Assembly (NCBI GenBank): GCA_963969395.1 | Contig: OZ017795.1 | Span: 36,871,063 to 36,935,062, forward strand | DNA: 64,000 nucleotides | Source of the DNA: Pseudoscleropodium purum | Taxonomy: Eukaryota > Streptophyta > Bryopsida > Hypnales > Brachytheciaceae | Direction: 5' to 3' | In this document: piece by piece, positions 23,591 to 36,287 of the stretch | How positions within the stretch are numbered: the first letter of the stretch is position 1 | Layout of the letters: every line of letters begins with the position of its first letter | Translations under genes and position numbers: made by a program | The notes under the pieces: model-generated | Databases searched by the model: none | Seen by the model: only the letters and a program-made list of their open reading frames with translations | What the model was told of the DNA's origin: nothing

Positions 23591-24425
23591 TTTCCATTTG
23601 CCTCAATCATTGCTTGTAATCTAGAGGGCATAGAGTGACATAGTTGAAGGAGCTTTATACCATTGATTAACCTCCACTCTCTTTCAATAACTACCTTCAA
23701 GTCATTCAAGTTTTTTGGACATACTGGGCCATGTTGCACAACATCTTTCAAAATCTTCCAAAGGTTCTCAATTAGATTGAGATTAGGAGAATTCTCCAAA
23801 AGGTGTGTTTGTCTCTATTCTTCAAATATTTTGCTACAATGGAAAGGTGCACCATCTTTCATTAGCAATCCTTGTGGCACTCTATTCATAAAATGAAGCA
23901 ACTCGCCATTGTAGACCACTTCAACAAAATCCTTAGTAGAGCATCTATCTTTGGGCATAAAAACAAGTTGTGACTTTTGTCCTCTAGCAAATGTGCTCCA
24001 AATCATCAAAGAAGTTCTCCCACTCTTAAAAGTTGGAACTACACAACTTGATGAATAGCGCTCGTATGCATTTCTCCAAATATGAACTTGTCTAGAATTT
24101 TTTCTAACTTCAAAGGTAGACTCATCTATCCAAACAACTTGCTCCCATTCTTCTACATTCCACCTACAATATTTTTGAGCAAATGTCAATTGTTGAGACA
24201 TGTGACGAGGTGTCAAGAAAGGTTTTATAATTGCAATTCGACCAAAAATGCCACTCCCATGTAAGGCCCTTTGAATAGTCCATCTAGACACTTCAATAGA
24301 ATATATATATTAGTAATCTCAGAGAGTGTCGAGCAAGGATGGGTTTTTGAGACACATATAATAGCACAACCATTTCTATCACTAAGCTTTTTAGCATGAC
24401 TTCCACCACAAGGTTTGCACTTATA
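23578..24425 (-). pseudogene. Decayed Tc1/mariner-type transposase
   Basis: Reads as a cut-and-paste transposase of the IS630/Tc1/mariner superfamily. On the minus strand the N-terminal part (24425–24300) encodes an HTH-like 'KKLSDRN' segment followed by 'LSEI', then shifts frame. The main open segment 24291–23815 begins in 'VSRWTIQRALHGSGIFG' and contains 'FLTPRHMSQQL', the first catalytic Asp in 'WIDESTFEV', 'PTFKSGRTSLMIW' and the second Asp in 'MKDGAPFH'. After a TAG stop (near 23815) the same frame continues with 'SPNLNLIENLW', which holds the catalytic Glu, and ends in 'MPSRLQAMIEANGKHTH'. Only 28 residues separate Asp and Glu, where DD34E relatives have 34, so about 18 bp are lost. The gene has at least one frameshift, one stop and one deletion and is not functional as written. 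From memory it looks closer to Tc1-like transposases of fungi than to the DD39D mariner elements usual in flowering plants. Confidence 0.85.
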
Positions 24426-25082
24426 GAGATTTCCAATTATTTTTGTATCACAATATCATGAAATTTCTAAAGGGTGCAAGGATTTCATTAAAAGAAATGA
24501 TATTTTAGACCTTGTCATAAGTGGTTTAGTAATACATATCTAAATCCCTCCATTTTGTACTTTATATCAAACAATTATTCAAGAGTTTTGATATGATATG
24601 AAGCTTCATTTTGCTTTTTCAAACATTTTCAATAAAGATTGTTCACAAATTTACATAATACCATATTAGGATGAAATAATTAAAATCCAAGAATAATAAG
24701 TTGAAATAGCAAGATGAAAGGTTCATTTAAAACTAACTAAGAAAGTTTTGTTATTTCCAATGTGCTAAATTTTTAAAAAAACTCACATTTGCAATCATCT
24801 CACCTCATTACACTTTATCTTCTACATGTATATAAATCAAACATTTATCATTAAAAATTTAAAATAATAAATTTATATTATGAAACAATACCTTGTGGAA
24901 ATAAAAAGCAAAAAATGCTAAATAAAGAATAGAATAAAAATCATGGATATTCTAGCAATGATGGGTAGATGCAAATGGAGACATAGTTCTATACAATGAT
25001 GCTAAATTATCAATTGTTGTTGAGAAGGTGTTCAAAGATATGAAAGAAAAATTTGTGCATCAAATATTTGGCATAGTCTTTA
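24426..25082. other. Spacer 5' of transposase relic
   Basis: AT-rich and without a gene. I could not find an inverted-repeat end of the Tc1-like element here. Confidence 0.4.
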
Positions 25083-25994
25083 TTAACCCTAAAGGACAAA
25101 GGCCTTTTTTTTTTGCAAAAAAAACACTCAAAATTGCCATTTCTATAGCAAATAGTAAAAAAATTAAATTTTTTTTTTCTTGCACATCTAATTGTAGGAT
25201 CTTACACCTAATTAGTATGAAAGTGTGTAGAAAAAAATCCAATAATTTGACCACACAAATTGCAAGATATCTTTGTTTAAAGTTAATAAAACAAGTTTTT
25301 CAACACATTGCGCAACTAGATTATTTCACTTTGAACCTTACTAACTTTATTTTTTTGTACTACAGAGTTTTGAGCTTTAAATATTTATATTAGATAATTT
25401 AATTGAGAGCTTAGGAAAGAAAAACATACACAAAAAAGATTTATTTTTATTTTTAAAAAAATTGTTAAGTAGAAGTAGGTACAAGATAGAAGGAAAATCT
25501 AAATTATTAATATCTCTAAGATAGAATTAAAATGCACCAATTCCAATGGTGAGATTTTTCTAACAAGAAAACTAAGCCATGTGGAACTTTTTTTCTTAAA
25601 TTGTAAAAATTGCATTTAGAAATGAATCCTACAAGTTATTTTTTCAAGAAAATGCTCTAATGGCCCAAAAAATAAGATTGTCTATAACATTCTCATAAAA
25701 AATCTAAATGGAATGAATTAAAGATTTCCATGTAAAAAAATAATCTATTAATTTATTTTTTTAAATAAAATTTTTTTAAACTATTTTTTTGTCCTCTCTC
25801 TCCTCTGTTTTGAGCTTATTTGGGCATAACTTTTGTTACTGGCACCTATTGAAAAAAATTATATTCCCTCAAAGCTAATCAATTTTTCTATCTTCCAAAA
25901 AAAGCTTTAAAAAATGAAGACAAAAATTGAGACCATAGATACTTACCCGAAATTGCATTTGTCTCTTCAAGGGACAATGGTCCCTAGGGATTAA
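25083..25994 (+). repeat. TTAA-ended dispersed repeat, copy E
   Basis: Starts ttaaccctaaaggac and ends ggtccctagggattaa, so both termini are preserved and inverted. It is 912 bp, close to copies A and B. The interior is the most diverged of the set but keeps 'ttgccatttcta', 'gtaggatcttac', 'ttgcaagatat' and 'aatggaatgaatt'. The 121-codon frame at 25028–25393 runs across the left end and is not considered a gene. Confidence 0.6.
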
Positions 25995-28900
25995 TTAAGA
26001 ACAAACCAATCAAACAATAGCAAAGCTGGGTATTTGTAAGGACTATTCTAGTGTAGGATAAGATATAGCTAGAGATGAAATAGAGCAAGACATTGACAAG
26101 GAGTGTTGAAATGTGTAGGTGAGATAGTTAGAAATAAATTAAACAAGGTTCTAATAGAGAACTTTGTAGACTAATGCACCACCAAAGACCCTCTACAAAA
26201 TAATACCAAGTCAATAGATACTTGTTGGGATTAGTATATAAGAAAATTTGAATGGGAAAGAAATGTTTCAATCCAAGTAACCAATAGAATATTATTGTTT
26301 TATTTTCTTCTTACTACAATGAAACATGATAATTATAAGCCTTGTTCTTCGACTAGACAAAACACCATCTATTTTGAAGTTTTGAAAGGTCAATTATTAT
26401 TGTTTGATTGATTCTTATTTGTAACAATTACATAATATAAATAGATGTTTGATGGGTCATAATATATCTTGACAACCATATAAAGAACAATAGTTCAACA
26501 TGACATATTGAAATCATAGGGTTATTAGTTTAGTTGATTTGGCAATTCTCTAAACAGAATTAACAAAATCATGTTGGTATCTATTATATTAAGTACACAT
26601 AGTCACGTGATTTGTCATGATCCGTTGTAATAAATCTAGTCATGTTTTCATCCTGATTATTTCATCCTATCATCTTGATTGTTTCTCATCTGATTTTGTA
26701 AGACTTCAAGCAATCCATATTTTCCTTAAGTTTAATGAACATTACACTGCAAGAGGTTTGTGCTAGTATAATTAAAATAAGATGACTTGGCATTTTTGGA
26801 TGTATAAATTAATTGACACATTTCCTTAAAAATTGTAAATTTATCTTTTGATCCTTGTTTGTTTTCTTCGCAAAAGCTATGATAGTTTTGGCCTCATTTT
26901 CGGCCAGTCTTTGGTCTTGTATATTTTAATATTTTGTAAAAGTTAATTTTTGCTTTAATATTTTCTTGTTAATATACACAATAATTGGGAATTTTATTTG
27001 TAATAGAGTGATTGCATTTATTTCATTGTCTTGGTGATTGAATTTTGTGATCCATTTGTGTGAATGTTTGTAAGCTTAGAATAATAGTCATTAGTGGAAA
27101 TTGTTGTAGCCTTTACTATGTTTCATTTGGCTAGTTGACTATTGAAGTAGTGTATGAGAGTCAAATTATTTGCAAAGACTATAGTCATGATGTTGAATTA
27201 TGTGCAATGAGTATGATTATTGTCTTTTGGGTAAGTTAATGGAAAAATATATAGAATAAAAGACTTTGGTCTGAAACTTTTGGTGCCGAAATGAATGTTA
27301 AGTAAGAAATTGGACCATCATCAATGTTTGTAAGACTACTATGCAACATCTAGAAGTTTGATGATTAAATTTAGCAATTAAAAGACCATAAACAATTGAG
27401 TGTATAATATGAGTTGGATGTTTAATATATGAAATGACAATAGTATGTATGAGAATAGGGCGGATTGAGAAGATCATGAGTGAAGTATTTGATGATTGTA
27501 TTACAATATTTATTCTCATAGACTAGTGAATAATTAAAGAAAATAAAAAATGTTTAAAAAACAAAAGAGTTGTATACATCTAGTATATTGTTGATGGTAT
27601 TTGAATGATATTGGAATATAAAATGAACCAAAAGACTATGGTCCCTTCTTTTTCAATGATGAGTGAAAGAGAAACATGTGAGTTATAAGTGGCCAATAAA
27701 GTCATGACTATAGACACAAACTATGAATGATATAATGACTATGGACTTTAGAGTGAGTAATATTGCAACAAAACAATGGACAAAATGGGAAGAATATGGG
27801 AAGAGAGAAGTGAAGAACCTTTATATGTGTATATTCTAAACATCTTGATTAGCATTTTACAAGAGTTTATATTTCACACCTTAATGGAAATTTCAATTTA
27901 AAAGTAATCAACAATATTGTGAAGATATCTTAACATTAGATTTACTTTCCTATTTAACAAGTGACCTTACTTGCATAATCAATAGGTGATTGAGCTTTCT
28001 TCCATTTAAAAGAACTCCTATTAAGTTTATTTCTTTGGATTTTGTTAGAGAGAATATTCAAACTATATAAACCTTCTACTAGTGAAAGGTGATCAATAGA
28101 CGACCTTTCTTTGTAAGATAGTGGTCGGCAAATGGCCTTTTGTGGTGGATGGACATTGGACACTATTGCTATGACAAGGTAAATTCCAATTTTTCTATTT
28201 CACTAGAGTCTTGTAAACTTCTTGAATGTTTATAACATCTAACTGTTTAGGTCAAGAATCTAGAGACCCACGTCTCTAATTAAAAGGAAATAAGACTTAA
28301 TTTTCTACATAAATTTTTTATTTTTTATTTTATTTTATAGAATGAAAACATGAAGTTCTTTCAAACTATACATTTGACACTACAAGTCTATTTAGATTTT
28401 TCAAACAATCGGATCTAAAAGTTATCCAATAGTATAAGGACCTTGTGTAAGAAAATTCTTCTTACATACATTCTCCTATTTTTTGTGATTTAATCTACAT
28501 TCAATTTCTAGCAAAAAGTTGAAAGTCATTTGTTTACTAGTTTTCTTTTTAAAATTTCATATTTAATTTTGAATTTCATACATATAGACTTAGAAGAAAT
28601 TACAAAAAGTTACAATTGCTTTCAAATGGAAGTTTTTGAAATTTCAATAATGTCAAGCCCAAAATAATAAATAGCATTTAGAAAAAACTGACACAATCTA
28701 TTATCAATCACTAATGTTGGATGTTCTCTATTGTAAAGTCAATACCAAAAAGAAGAACATTTTTTTCATTGTCAAGTATTTAAAATTCAACCATAAAGTC
28801 AAATATGTTGGAGAAACTACTAAGAACTATGACAAAGGAGAATAACAATAAGCTTGAAAAAAAGTTGGGCAATGTAGTTACATGAAAAGAGTGACAATAG

Positions 28901-29562
28901 TTTAATTGTAAGGCCCAGTAGATCAAAGTATCAATGATTGCATGCTTGAATCCAATGAAAAGCAAGCTTCATTGCTGAAAAATATTATGAACATTCTTAA
29001 ATCATTGGCATGTCTAACTATTTGGACAACATCATATGTAGGGATATGTGTAACTATTTGAAGAATAGTTGGAAAATAATGGTCAAAATAGTTGGAAAAG
29101 AATGATGGAGAAGAATAGTGAAAATATCAAATGACTGAAAAAGATTGAAAGAGAACTTGTTGGAACAAAATGTGTCTTTGTAGGAAAATTAAAGAATCTT
29201 AATATGCAATAAATGTTCTTCTAGTCAATAGATTTTTATTATCTAAACTTACAATAGCAAGCCTACATCCCTTAAGAGATAAGAACCTTTTAGCCCCTTG
29301 AAAAATAAGAACCTCTCAACCCCTTACAACTCTATGAAGATAATTATTCATAAAAAAACACCAAAATATTCTTTTCCATATGCAAAAATGTACAATGAAA
29401 TTAACTTTATTTTCATAGAATCAATGCTTGACAAAATTCCTCTTCAAAATTGTTGCAAGCCTAATAGAAGAACCTCTCCTCTGAATTTCAGCTTCGAATA
29501 CCAAACAAGCAAAAGCAATTCCTTAGTGATTTTATGAAAGCAAAAATGAGAAGAGGTGCAGA
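25995..29562. other. Intergenic AT-rich DNA, no gene seen
   Basis: No supported exon, RNA gene or transposon terminus. This block includes whatever 3' UTR the RFT1 gene has just below 29562; no clear end of that transcript was identified. Confidence 0.5.
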
Positions 29563-32500
29563 TCAATCACTTTTGGAAGTCCCTATTTCAGTGCCTCGAA
29601 AGGTAGCAAGCTCCTGAAGGAAGGCTCTCTCACTCTTGTACACGGTATGAACTAGTATGCCCAGGCAAACAACCCCAACTCCTACGTGCGGGACCATTGA
29701 TACATAAAAATTGTCATAATCCAGCACATATGTCTTGGATAAGTAGGTCGTCACGGCAGAGATCAGTAACACTCCCAGCACTCTCCAGTTTGGGATCGCC
29801 TGCCATAATGAAAATGTTTCGGAATGCTGCCAACGAGAATATCAAATTACTAGATTAGCAGGGGCTAAGCTCAAACTCAGTACAACATAGTAATCCTAGA
29901 CGAACACACACTGCATATGCCGGTTCATATAATCATATTGCCACAGACGTGATTACTTTAGTATCTCGGTCGGTTTAGTACCGTCATATATTTAATTTAG
30001 TTTTGAGATTTTCAACACATGACATATTCTATTAGATTCCAACTATTTCTATAGGAAAACCAGCTTTCTGCTTAAAAAAATTCTGAAGTTTTCTACAGTC
30101 TTGAAAATAATAGGATTAACGTCAAAACCGACCAGGTACTATGGTATTACACAACTGATGAATTTGAAAGCGTGCAAACACATCAGTACAAGAAGGTGCC
30201 AGCACAGATAAGCCTGATCAACACTTTTGAAAGAACATATACATTCTTGTAACACTCTATGAAGATGATGCACAACGTGAACTCACCCTGAAGTAGCCTC
30301 GTATGAAAGTGAGTGAGTAGATGATTCGCATCCCCATGTCTAAGGTTGTCAAGGTGTAACACAAGCAGATCAAGGAGCTGAAGCTTCTGTTAGAGATATT
30401 ATTTAAATACCAGCTATCGAAATGGAACTTAAGTCAAAACTTAGTTTCTGAAATGAGAAGGATACTGATGGAATTGGCCAAGATGAGACCAGTTGACGGG
30501 GCAGCTCGTATAAGTACCACGGTGAGGCACATGTATACTACCGAAAAAGCAAACAGCCAGACGTTGGAAAGCATTAGCTCCCCTTTTGTCACCACCGCAT
30601 GCAGAAATGCTTCACTAACGCCTGAAAATCAGAGCCAGAAATATCATAAGACTCTTGTTCAAAGAAAAACAGTTTAGGTAATTAGTCATAACCAACTACA
30701 TAGTAATTCAATTAGCCCTCAAATTTATGAAATGAAACAATAAAGAAGATTTAAATAGGATCTTTAAATTTGGCTTTCTTGACATCTCCGTGTTCTTTCA
30801 CAAGATTCACCCGCTGAAAACCCGCAATATACAAGCTGGAATATATATAGATTTGCCCCGGATATGCTCGAAGTATAAGCTTATAGCTCCGGTCTCAATT
30901 CACAGATTTGAAATTTACGTACCGTTCAGTGCAAGAGCGAGAATGTAAATGCAGTAGTATCCCAAAGCCACAGTTGCATCCCCATCACTCCAATCTCTTG
31001 TGTACAGTAGACGGAGCAGCACGTAAGCGTAATTTGGGCCAAACACAACAAATACCGACCCTGCGAACGTCACAGATAAACAGTAAGAAACAGTACAATA
31101 CATGCATAATCAATTAAGAACTTCCTGAAAATGGCCGTGAGTCAAAGCTAATCACCATCCAATCCCTTTTTATGAAATGTTGAGAACAAGGAGATTTGTC
31201 TTGAAGTAATGAACATCCAAACCTCAAGAAACAAAAAGAACCTACAGAACTTCGAGAAAACGATCGGTAAATTCAAAATCTTAAACAAAATCAGTACGTA
31301 TTTTCTGAGCCTAACTACATAAAAGCAGTACTCACCAAAGAGATTGGCAAGTTTGAGTGCTAGAATCAGCACGCGCTCCACGGCACGTTTCTGGTTCCCC
31401 ATCTTGTCTGCCGGCAGCCCACGAATCAGAGTAACAGTTTAAGTACTTGTCATATCATCAGATCAATCGAACAATCCAAGAGTGGAATCTCAGGAAAGTA
31501 CTAACCATCAGAACCAACAGTTGATCCAGCCTTGGCAAACATAGTGAATGCGCTTTCCTCAAAGGGCTGAAAAATAGATCGCACCACCAAGCTTCCTGCA
31601 TGTCCGAGAGATAATCACCACAGGTTCCAAGAGTGCTAAATCAGCACGTTATCCAAATTCTATATGGATCAAGATAGAAACAGTGAAGACTATCAAGGCT
31701 GGATCACATACAGATTTTGATGTTAATATACTGAAGCAAGTACAGCTAAAAATCTCTTTTTAGTTTGGAACTGTTTGAACTAGATGAAGGCTTAGCAAGA
31801 ATCCAAGCAAATACATGTGTTATAGAAACAATATACCTAGTTTCTCAACCAGGCCATATATTCCTTGATTGTAGGCAGTGTCAAAGAGCACAAGCACCAA
31901 CTTCTCTCCTTCTTGTAGCACCAGTTTTTGTGCCGATTGGAATGTGAATGTGGCACATAAATAAAAGAGGGCACCATCGAATATTCGCCTCCCTCTATTC
32001 CTGTATCACAATACATGCTTGAGATACCAAAATTCGCAGAGTGAACCAAGAGACATCAAGAATAACATAAAACGACAAGCACGAGTAGCTCAAAATTAGT
32101 CACGCCCAACTGATGAAACTAACATCAAGAGGCACCCAGAGTAATAATACCTGAAGGGAAATAGAGTACCCTTGTAGTAGAACAGAAAATAGAACCAGTA
32201 ACCTAACAACAAGCAACCACCATACGCGAATTGTGCATATGCAAATAATAATCCGCCACCCTGCAAATTTACGCCACCTGTGTTAATAAGACACGCCTAA
32301 GATTACATAAGGATAACAAACTGAAGAAGTTTCACCAGAAGCGGATATAGTTTCATGACCACAACTACAGCATCAGGATTCTAGAATATCGAGGGATCAG
32401 AAAAATCACCAATCCAATGCCTTTACTGAGAAGGACATAAGTGACAACACATCGAGCCAATGTGGCCACCCCTTCGGTGATCAAGCGCAAGCGTAAGAAT

Positions 32501-33836
32501 AGCAAATGCTGTGCCAAAATATAAAGAGGTTCGGAACCTAACTCCAATATTGCTGCAGCTCCTGTTCTATCCTCGAAAACAAAGAAATGGTCAGTAGTTT
32601 CATTTCATGAGAAGTCACTTCATGAATCTACTTGAGATCAGAAAGAAGTGGAAAACAGAAATATCTAAGCCATCAAGAAATTGTGTTGACTCGTACCCAG
32701 CACAACCATCGAGGAAGCATAATCTTCAGAAATACTGAGGCCTTGCCACCACATTACAACTTTATATACAATAAGTGATGCAACAGCGCCCCATGGCAAC
32801 GTGAGCCATGCCATAGCCAAAACTCTATCGTTGCTCTCCGACTCTGAATCATTCCGACTGAAACCATCACCCACAACCAGCCCTATGTAAATTTCATCGT
32901 TCCAATGATCTCCATCAGACAAAGAGAGGCTGCCAATAATAGATTTCAAAACAAGACTAGAAAAGAGATACATTAGATATAAAATATTGCACTACTCACC
33001 CAACATTTCCACGTAAACAACCACGACGAAACCCTTCCCGACTGATAAATAGGACAGTCGTTGTGAAGAGATGGAATTGCACGGCTTGCAACTGCAATGG
33101 AGACCATAGAATGATGTGAGATTCCACGTTTGCTCAAAACGACAAATAGGCTAACTACTCTGAGGTCAGCGCTCTAGCCTACGAGAACAACTGACTAGCT
33201 GCTGAGTAAAGCACGCCACACACACACACCTTGAACCACAAAAGGACCAAGGATTCATAGTTTTGAAATAACCAATTTGATTGATTGTATTGTGAAAAGA
33301 TAATTCACATGGGGTGAAAATGATTCATTTTGCATATGTTGCCAAAAATATAAATAAATTTGAACAAAATAAAATCCCGGCAGGACCTATCACTGCTTAA
33401 TTTAAACATGAGGTCCAATTTGGGCGACCAAGTCCTTCCTTTGGGGGTTTAGGGTTTAGGCTCATATGCAGAAAAAAGGAAAAAGAAGAGGATTTAAGCG
33501 CATACTCCAAACTGCTCATGGGTGAGGCGCCGTGCCACCAGCAAATTGAGAGCAAAGGATAGCGCGCGTGAAGAAACCTGAGACACTGAGACCACACACC
33601 CTAATTGTCAGGAAACGAAAAACAAAGAGCATACATCACTTTTGAACGACGAAAAAAACCAAGTAAATCGATACTACAACAGTTTAGGGATTCAGGCGCG
33701 CTGTCAATTCAATAAAGTAGAGATGTCAATTCTGACCCATAAGATGCATGAACGAGTTGTAGAGGAGCGACCCCTCCTTAGTCCCAGGCTTGATTTCCCC
33801 TTCCCCTTCATCGTCCTCGTTTTTGATGCCTGCCAT
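29563..33836 (-). CDS. RFT1: RFT1 family ER membrane protein, 13 exons
   Basis: RFT1 is a polytopic ER membrane protein required for the dolichol-linked Man5GlcNAc2 precursor of N-glycosylation to be available on the lumenal side. Whether it is itself the flippase is disputed. Exons on the minus strand are 33836–33737, 33600–33506, 33091–33000, 32929–32697, 32561–32410, 32260–32151, 32000–31837, 31595–31506, 31407–31336, 31060–30923, 30621–30466, 30339–30287 and 29826–29563. All introns are GT–AG and all phases join, giving 572 residues (the human protein has 541). Family landmarks include 'SREGFRRGC' (82–90), '[12 protein letters not shown]' (180–191), 'LQEGEK' (289–294) and 'FQPFEES' (324–330). 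In the C-terminal part, '[13 protein letters not shown]' spans exons 10/11 and 'LTFIRGYF' lies in exon 12. Hydrophobic segments recur throughout. The acidic N-terminus before residue 25 is not conserved in my memory. The exon 2 acceptor could also be a few codons downstream in the same phase. Stop at 29563. Confidence 0.92.
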
Positions 33837-34154
33837 CTCCTCCGATACGATCGATCGATCGTCTTCTTAGCCCGAATTCAGCAGCTCACAAACCCGATCT
33901 AGATGCTACTCTTCTGCAAAAAATAAAGAAATTGCAAAGGGGTGTTGATTAGTGTATGGAGATCGAAATTGCAAAACCTTTCCCACGAAATCATCGAGCA
34001 CAATCGGACAACGAAAAAAACTATTTCGCGCTCATGCACTTGCAAATTTGATTACAATCCGTAGCTCAGGGAAGACAAATAACCCTTCGGAAAGTGCAAG
34101 TAACTTGCACAGCTAAAGAATCACCAATGAAGACATCAGGTTCAACGCTTTCAG

Positions 34155-34256
34155 CGCACATCAACGGAGACTTACCCACGAGAAAAAGCATCAATGCGCA
34201 ATTCACACATATCAACGAAGATTCACCTACAGCAAAGCATTACCGCGCAATTCAAA
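34155..34256 (+). repeat. 51-bp tandem duplication
   Basis: Two units start near 34157 and 34208. Each has 'atcaacg(g/a)aga' followed by 'ttca/cttacc.ac', 'gca..a' and 'gcgcaattca'. It sits in the RFT1–XTH intergenic region. Because 51 is a multiple of three it leaves a short open frame, which I do not consider a gene. Confidence 0.55.
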
Positions 34257-35825
34257 CCTGGCAGCTCCGTCACAGATGCGTGCGCTACGGAGTTTTGAGT
34301 GGATTGACCAATAGAGACACTAAACCCTAATTGAACTTCAGTTCCATTATAAGACGCGAAGCTCTAAAATTAGGGTTTATGCAATGTGGTCTTTGCTATG
34401 ACATGATCAACGCGGCAATCACCATAATTCTCACCACTGCAACGTCCCCTTTACGTCGATTGGAGGCAATGATCGTGTGAGTCAATTGTTGCTTTCCATT
34501 CGACCTTCAAATTTTAATTGCTAGAGAATCGGAGTTATCATCTCATGATCTTCGTAGAAACTGCACAAATTGCCGAAACCTTTAGAGCGCTTAAAACTTT
34601 TCAAAACGCACATCAAAGCAACAGACGGTCAAACGGTAGAATCAGACCCTAAACCCTAAAAAACTTAAAAACTTAAAACCCTAAACCCTGATCCCTAAAC
34701 GAAGCATGACTTAACGAGCATGCTGCACACACCAGTCATTCACCAACTTCATAGCCAAGCGCAAGAGTGTGAGTGTACTGAACCTCACTCAGTCTCCTAA
34801 AAATTCAAACCACCATTCACATGGATGGTTTCATATTGTACCTTCTCAACTGAAGATCGCGATCCCTACCGAATAAAGCTCCATGTCGTTGAAATATTTG
34901 TGCAAGAAACCTTGTTTTACCAAAAACTGAACAAACCCGAATCCGATTTTAAACATGTGCTTATGAGATAGGATCTCCCCATCCCAAGCATTTCGAGATA
35001 AGAGTGCCTTCTCATCTAGCACAGCTAAAGTAGCTCAAGACTTGGAGAAAACGAGAAGTTCTCAAGCAAAATTCTTCTCAATCTGAGTTCGGGTTTAGGG
35101 TTTAAGATTTTAATTCAATTTAGTTGAGTCATTGTTTACTAATGTTCACAGAAGCAATCAACCTCATCTGAAATAGCTAAAACGAACTTTGAGATAGGGA
35201 GAAATGGGGAACCCTTTCCAACTCTAGATGTTTATAAATTTTGCTACTCAGATCAGAATTAGCAATCTTAGTTGAAACATAGTTTGACCAATGCATGGTC
35301 CTTGCAAAACTTGGTGACAGCAAGAGAGTGCCTACATGTACCTGCAAAGTTGAATTGGTGGGGTAACCTACCAAGTCGTGGTTTGCTTTCTTCAAGCTCT
35401 TCTGGAATAAAAAGAGACCAGTACTAGTGATTTCACAGCATTCACCGCTTTCAATAGGCTACTTCAAGCCTCGGACTCTATTTACCGTGGTACCCCAACC
35501 ATCACTCTGACTGCTGAATGTTGTTTCGCGACTTGATTTCTCAGCTACAGCAGTACTTTCAATCTTAATTCATTACCATAGATCTCTCTCTTGTTGTGTA
35601 CACCTTTTCTTCACAGTTGTAGCAGTGATGCACAAGGCGAGTACAGTCCTACGCACTCAAGTCCTTTGAGCTCAGAAATCCACTTCATAGCCACTAGATT
35701 TCCATCTGTAATGCGTAAGGTGTGCAAACTCCCTGTGGAAATAAACTCCATTGGGAGGTTTCCAAAGGAGGTGCAATAGCGTTGTACTGGTATTATCGAA
35801 ATCAATAATTTGCTACCTATCAGGA

Positions 35826-35866
35826 CGAAATATGGTCAAGGTGACAAAATATGGTCAAGGTGGCAA
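35826..35866 (+). promoter_or_regulatory. Direct repeat with two W-box cores
   Basis: The string 'atatggtcaaggtg' followed by '(a/g)caaaata' occurs twice in tandem (about 20-bp period). Each copy includes GGTCAA, the reverse complement of the WRKY core TTGACC. It lies about 430–460 bp upstream of the XTH start. The sequence shows only the motif; function is inference. Confidence 0.35.
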
Positions 35867-36287
35867 AATACCTTGATTTATTCTAGTTACCGTACCACCA
35901 ACATTGATTTGCACAACAGTAAACCTTTGGCACCTCAACTATGACTAATTTCGTGGGCAAGCCTAGTCTGAATGATGACAATGATAGGATGAGATCCCTG
36001 AGCTTTCCAAGTCTATATGCGAATAGCTAAGAGAGAAAGGGGGCGTGGATCCGTCCGTCCCAGTCAAGATTGTGTCTAACTTTACGTGCATACGGATTCA
36101 CTGTTTCGTCCTGATAGTGCGTGTGGCACAAATTTACCCCAAGTCACACTATTTTTGAATTTGTGCAGGTCGAAATAATCCCGCATTGTCCGTCCGTCCA
36201 CTTCCATTTTGTTGCACTGGACCAATATTAGTTCATTGATTTTGGGTCATTTTTTCGTACTGACGCCTTCGAATTTGCAGGGAGATC

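Larger units (their letters stand above)
33837..36287. promoter_or_regulatory. Shared upstream region of RFT1 and XTH
   Basis: A 2.45-kb head-to-head intergenic region, richer in GC than the outer spacers. It contains several telobox motifs (AAACCCTAA type) at about 34322–34332, 34368–34375 and 34649–34687, with further AAACCCT-type copies near 35095–35104 and, within RFT1 intron 2, near 33446–33458. Teloboxes are common in promoters of growth-related plant genes. Two W-box cores sit in a short direct repeat at 35826–35866, nearer XTH. No TATA box was confidently assigned for either gene. No additional gene was seen. Confidence 0.5.

Noticed and set aside
25028..25393. 121-codon plus-strand frame
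   Set aside because: It runs across the left end of TTAA-family copy E. Other copies of that family do not keep the frame open.
34640..34690. Clustered CCCTAAA units resembling telomere repeat
   Set aside because: There are only a few interrupted units next to a gene promoter. They fit teloboxes better than an interstitial telomere.
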